Below are positions 5,424 to 6,553 of a DNA stretch of 6,553 nucleotides, piece after piece (the stretch's first letter is position 1; every line of letters begins with the position of its first letter). The translations under genes and the position numbers were made by a program. The DNA lies in the NCBI GenBank assembly GCA_016791325.1, contig JAEUMU010000201.1, forward strand, positions 1-6,553. The letters are read 5' to 3'. Below the pieces are notes generated by a model that had not been told where the DNA came from, ran no database searches, and worked only from the letters and a program-made list of their open reading frames with translations. The stretch is from Hyphomonadaceae bacterium (lineage in GTDB: Bacteria > Pseudomonadota > Alphaproteobacteria > Caulobacterales > Aquidulcibacteraceae).

Positions 5424-5612
5424 TCCGTTCCCGTCTCGTCACCGGCGCGGAGCGCGCCGCAGGCGGCCGGTATGAAACGGCCCGCCATGCTTGGCAACAG
5501 GCCGGGAACCGGGCGGGCGCGACAGCTTGGCCCAGGCGCTGCGGAACGGTGTGAAAGCGGCGCGGATTTGGCGTTATGCTGGTGAGGTTCGTGCAAGAAT
5601 CGGCCACGCAGA
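5424..5612. promoter_or_regulatory. Divergent intergenic region between the SDR operon and the 74-residue membrane protein
   Basis: These 189 bp must contain the promoter of the minus-strand SDR operon, and possibly one for the plus-strand small gene. A TATGCT (5575-5580) could be a -10 box for the plus-strand gene, but no good -35 accompanies it. A GANTC site (GAATC) lies at 5597-5601. A GC-rich hairpin (5443-5459) lies in the expected leader of the SDR mRNA. I see no convincing gene inside. Confidence 0.45.
5443..5459 (-). repeat. Hairpin in the SDR mRNA leader
   Basis: CGGCGCG-GAG-CGCGCCG is a perfect 7-bp stem with a 3-base loop. It ends 20 bases upstream of the SDR start codon. It has no T-run, so it is not a terminator. 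It could affect ribosome access or mRNA stability, or be a by-product of GC-rich composition. Confidence 0.35.
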
Positions 5613-5837
5613 ATGCCCCGCCCCCATCCCACGCGGCTACGTGAAGCCGCCCCGCAGGCGCCGCCGGAAACGGTGATCGAGGCCCGTTTCAAAGTGGTGC
5701 GCGAAGCGGGCCGTTCGCGCTGGCGGGCGTTTTGGAACTGGGTGCTGGCGTTTTTCGCAGCCGCGCTTATAGGCCTGCTGCTGCCGCCGCTCTGGGTGGT
5801 GCTGCAGGAAGTGATGGCGATGATGCGCGGCGCTTAA
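5613..5837 (+). CDS. 74-residue single-span membrane protein
   Basis: The function is not recognised. A proline- and arginine-rich N-terminus (MPRPHPTRLREAAPQAPPE) leads into a basic segment (FKVVREAGRSRWRAF, ~26-40). One hydrophobic span follows at ~42-66 (WNWVLAFFAAALIGLLLPPL then WVVLQ), then a short tail with two methionine pairs. The positive charges before the span predict an N-in topology. No clear Shine-Dalgarno precedes the ATG at 5613. A GTG at residue 21 with GGAA close upstream is an alternative start that would still keep the basic segment and the span. The gene diverges from the SDR operon and ends 11 bp before the end of the convergent yebC. The codon pattern and a coherent membrane profile support a real gene, but the start is unsure. 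Confidence 0.6.
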   Translation: MPRPHPTRLREAAPQAPPETVIEARFKVVREAGRSRWRAFWNWVLAFFAAALIGLLLPPLWVVLQEVMAMMRGA

Positions 5838-5848
5838 CGGAGGCCGGC

Positions 5849-6553
5849 TCAGGCGCTGAGGCGCGCGATCTCAGCTTCGCTCATCTCTTCGTTGGAATAG
5901 ACATCCTGCACATCATCGAGATCGTCGAGCGCGGTGAGCAATTTCATCAGCGCTTCCGCGCCCTCGCCTTCGATCGGGATGGCCATATCGGTGCGCCATA
6001 CGAACTTGGCCGAGGCGGGATCGCCGAATTGCTTTGACAGCGCCTGAACGGCGCCGGCGAGCGCGGCGATCTCGCACGTGAGGACGTGATGTTCCTCCTC
6101 CGCCACGCAATCGTCGCAGCCGGCTTCAATGGCCGCTTCCAGCATCGCCTCCTCGCTGGCGCTTTGCAGCGGGTAGCGGATTTCGCCGACACGCTTCCAC
6201 GCGAACGACACCGAATTGGTTTCGCCGAGATTGCCGCCATGCTTGGCGAAAGCGGCGCGAACTTCGCCAGCGGTACGGTTGCGGTTATCGGAGAGCGCTT
6301 CGACAATGACGCCGACACCGCCGGGGCCAAACCCTTCGTAGCGAATTTCCTCCAGATTCTCGCCGCCGGCGCCGCCTCCCTTATCGATGGCGCGCTGTAT
6401 GTTGTCCTTCGGCATGGATTGGGCGCGCGCCGCCGCGATGGCGCGATAGAGCCGGGCGTTGGATTCCGGATCCGCGCCGCCCAGCTTCACCGCCGCCTGG
6501 ATTTCGCGGGCGAGCTTGGTGAACACCTGGGCGCGCTTTTTATCCTGCGCGCC
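5849..6553 (-). CDS. yebC: YebC/PmpR/TACO1 family protein, N-terminus cut by the right edge
   Basis: The gene continues beyond the window. The frame is open to base 6553 and the first visible residues are GAQDKKRAQVFTKLAREIQA, so only about a dozen N-terminal residues of the usual MAGHS start are missing. Recognisable family segments are DNIQRAIDKG, EEIRYEGFGPGGVGVIVEAL, SDNRNRTAGEVRAAFAKHGG, NLGETNSVSFAWKR and a C-terminal TALDDLDDVQDVYSN. YebC proteins were long annotated as DNA-binding regulators. Bacterial and mitochondrial (TACO1) members have since been implicated in translation, helping ribosomes at difficult sequences such as proline runs. The GTG at 6526 is internal (the Val of QVFTKL), not the true start. 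Downstream there is no ruvC, which follows yebC in many proteobacteria; instead the gene converges on the small membrane protein with an 11-bp gap. Confidence 0.97.
   Translation of the reverse strand, partial: GAQDKKRAQVFTKLAREIQAAVKLGGADPESNARLYRAIAAARAQSMPKDNIQRAIDKGGGAGGENLEEIRYEGFGPGGVGVIVEALSDNRNRTAGEVRAAFAKHGGNLGETNSVSFAWKRVGEIRYPLQSASEEAMLEAAIEAGCDDCVAEEEHHVLTCEIAALAGAVQALSKQFGDPASAKFVWRTDMAIPIEGEGAEALMKLLTALDDLDDVQDVYSNEEMSEAEIARLSA

Noticed and set aside
4443..5585. A 380-codon open frame on the plus strand
   Set aside because: It is antisense to the clearly recognisable SDR gene. Its translation is Arg/His/Gln-rich with no domain, as expected from the complementary frame of a GC-rich gene.
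5420..5692. A 90-codon minus-strand frame whose TGA overlaps the SDR start codon (ATGA)
   Set aside because: The stop/start overlap is attractive, but the translation is a Gly/Arg/Ala/Pro-rich string without structure. No Shine-Dalgarno precedes the internal ATG at 5488 that I checked, and it overlaps the more plausible 74-residue gene.
6524..6526. GTG at 6526 as the yebC start
   Set aside because: The frame stays open upstream and encodes the conserved GAQDKKRAQ segment that precedes FTKL in the family, so the gene is cut by the window edge.
1..6553. CRISPR arrays, insertion sequences, tRNA/rRNA genes, toxin-antitoxin or defence systems
   Set aside because: I looked for regular repeats, transposase or integrase motifs, cloverleaf ends and paired small genes, and found none that could be supported.

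Overview
The window is GC-rich, densely coded DNA with strong third-position GC bias. It looks like an ordinary chromosomal segment of an alphaproteobacterium, possibly of the Caulobacterales/Hyphomonadaceae type. The evidence is the gene content: a complex I NDUFA9-family SDR, a Prx6-type peroxiredoxin, a lipoprotein Cu/Zn superoxide dismutase and YebC. I assign the lineage with moderate confidence only. I see no insertion sequence, phage gene, CRISPR array, tRNA or rRNA.

Layout from left to right: (1) The first 31 bases carry the start of a minus-strand gene that runs off the left edge. (2) A RluF-like 23S rRNA pseudouridine synthase follows on the plus strand. After it comes a 31-residue single-span membrane peptide with a very strong Shine-Dalgarno (918-1013). 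(3) A minus-strand DUF4105 lipoprotein converges on that peptide, and the two share 21 bp at their 3' ends. (4) Divergent from the lipoprotein is a plus-strand run: Cu/Zn superoxide dismutase lipoprotein (sodC), 1-Cys peroxiredoxin and a DUF488 protein. (5) Converging on DUF488, with a 53-bp 3' overlap, is a two-gene minus-strand operon: an NDUFA9-family SDR followed by a six-span membrane protein joined to it by an ATGA stop/start overlap. (6) A plus-strand 74-residue single-span membrane protein diverges from that operon and converges on a yebC gene that runs off the right edge.

Functionally, the clearest link is the oxidative-stress pair. SodC would turn envelope superoxide into peroxide, and the cytoplasmic peroxiredoxin would reduce peroxides. 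RluF and YebC both act on the ribosome or on translation but are not adjacent. The SDR and its coupled membrane protein are probably co-produced, and the membrane protein's role is unknown.

No dramatic new system is evident. The points most worth a second look are the 31-residue membrane peptide, the two antiparallel gene overlaps, the ATGA-coupled SDR/membrane protein pair, the unusual start region of the pseudouridine synthase, and GANTC (CcrM-type) sites in all three divergent intergenic regions.
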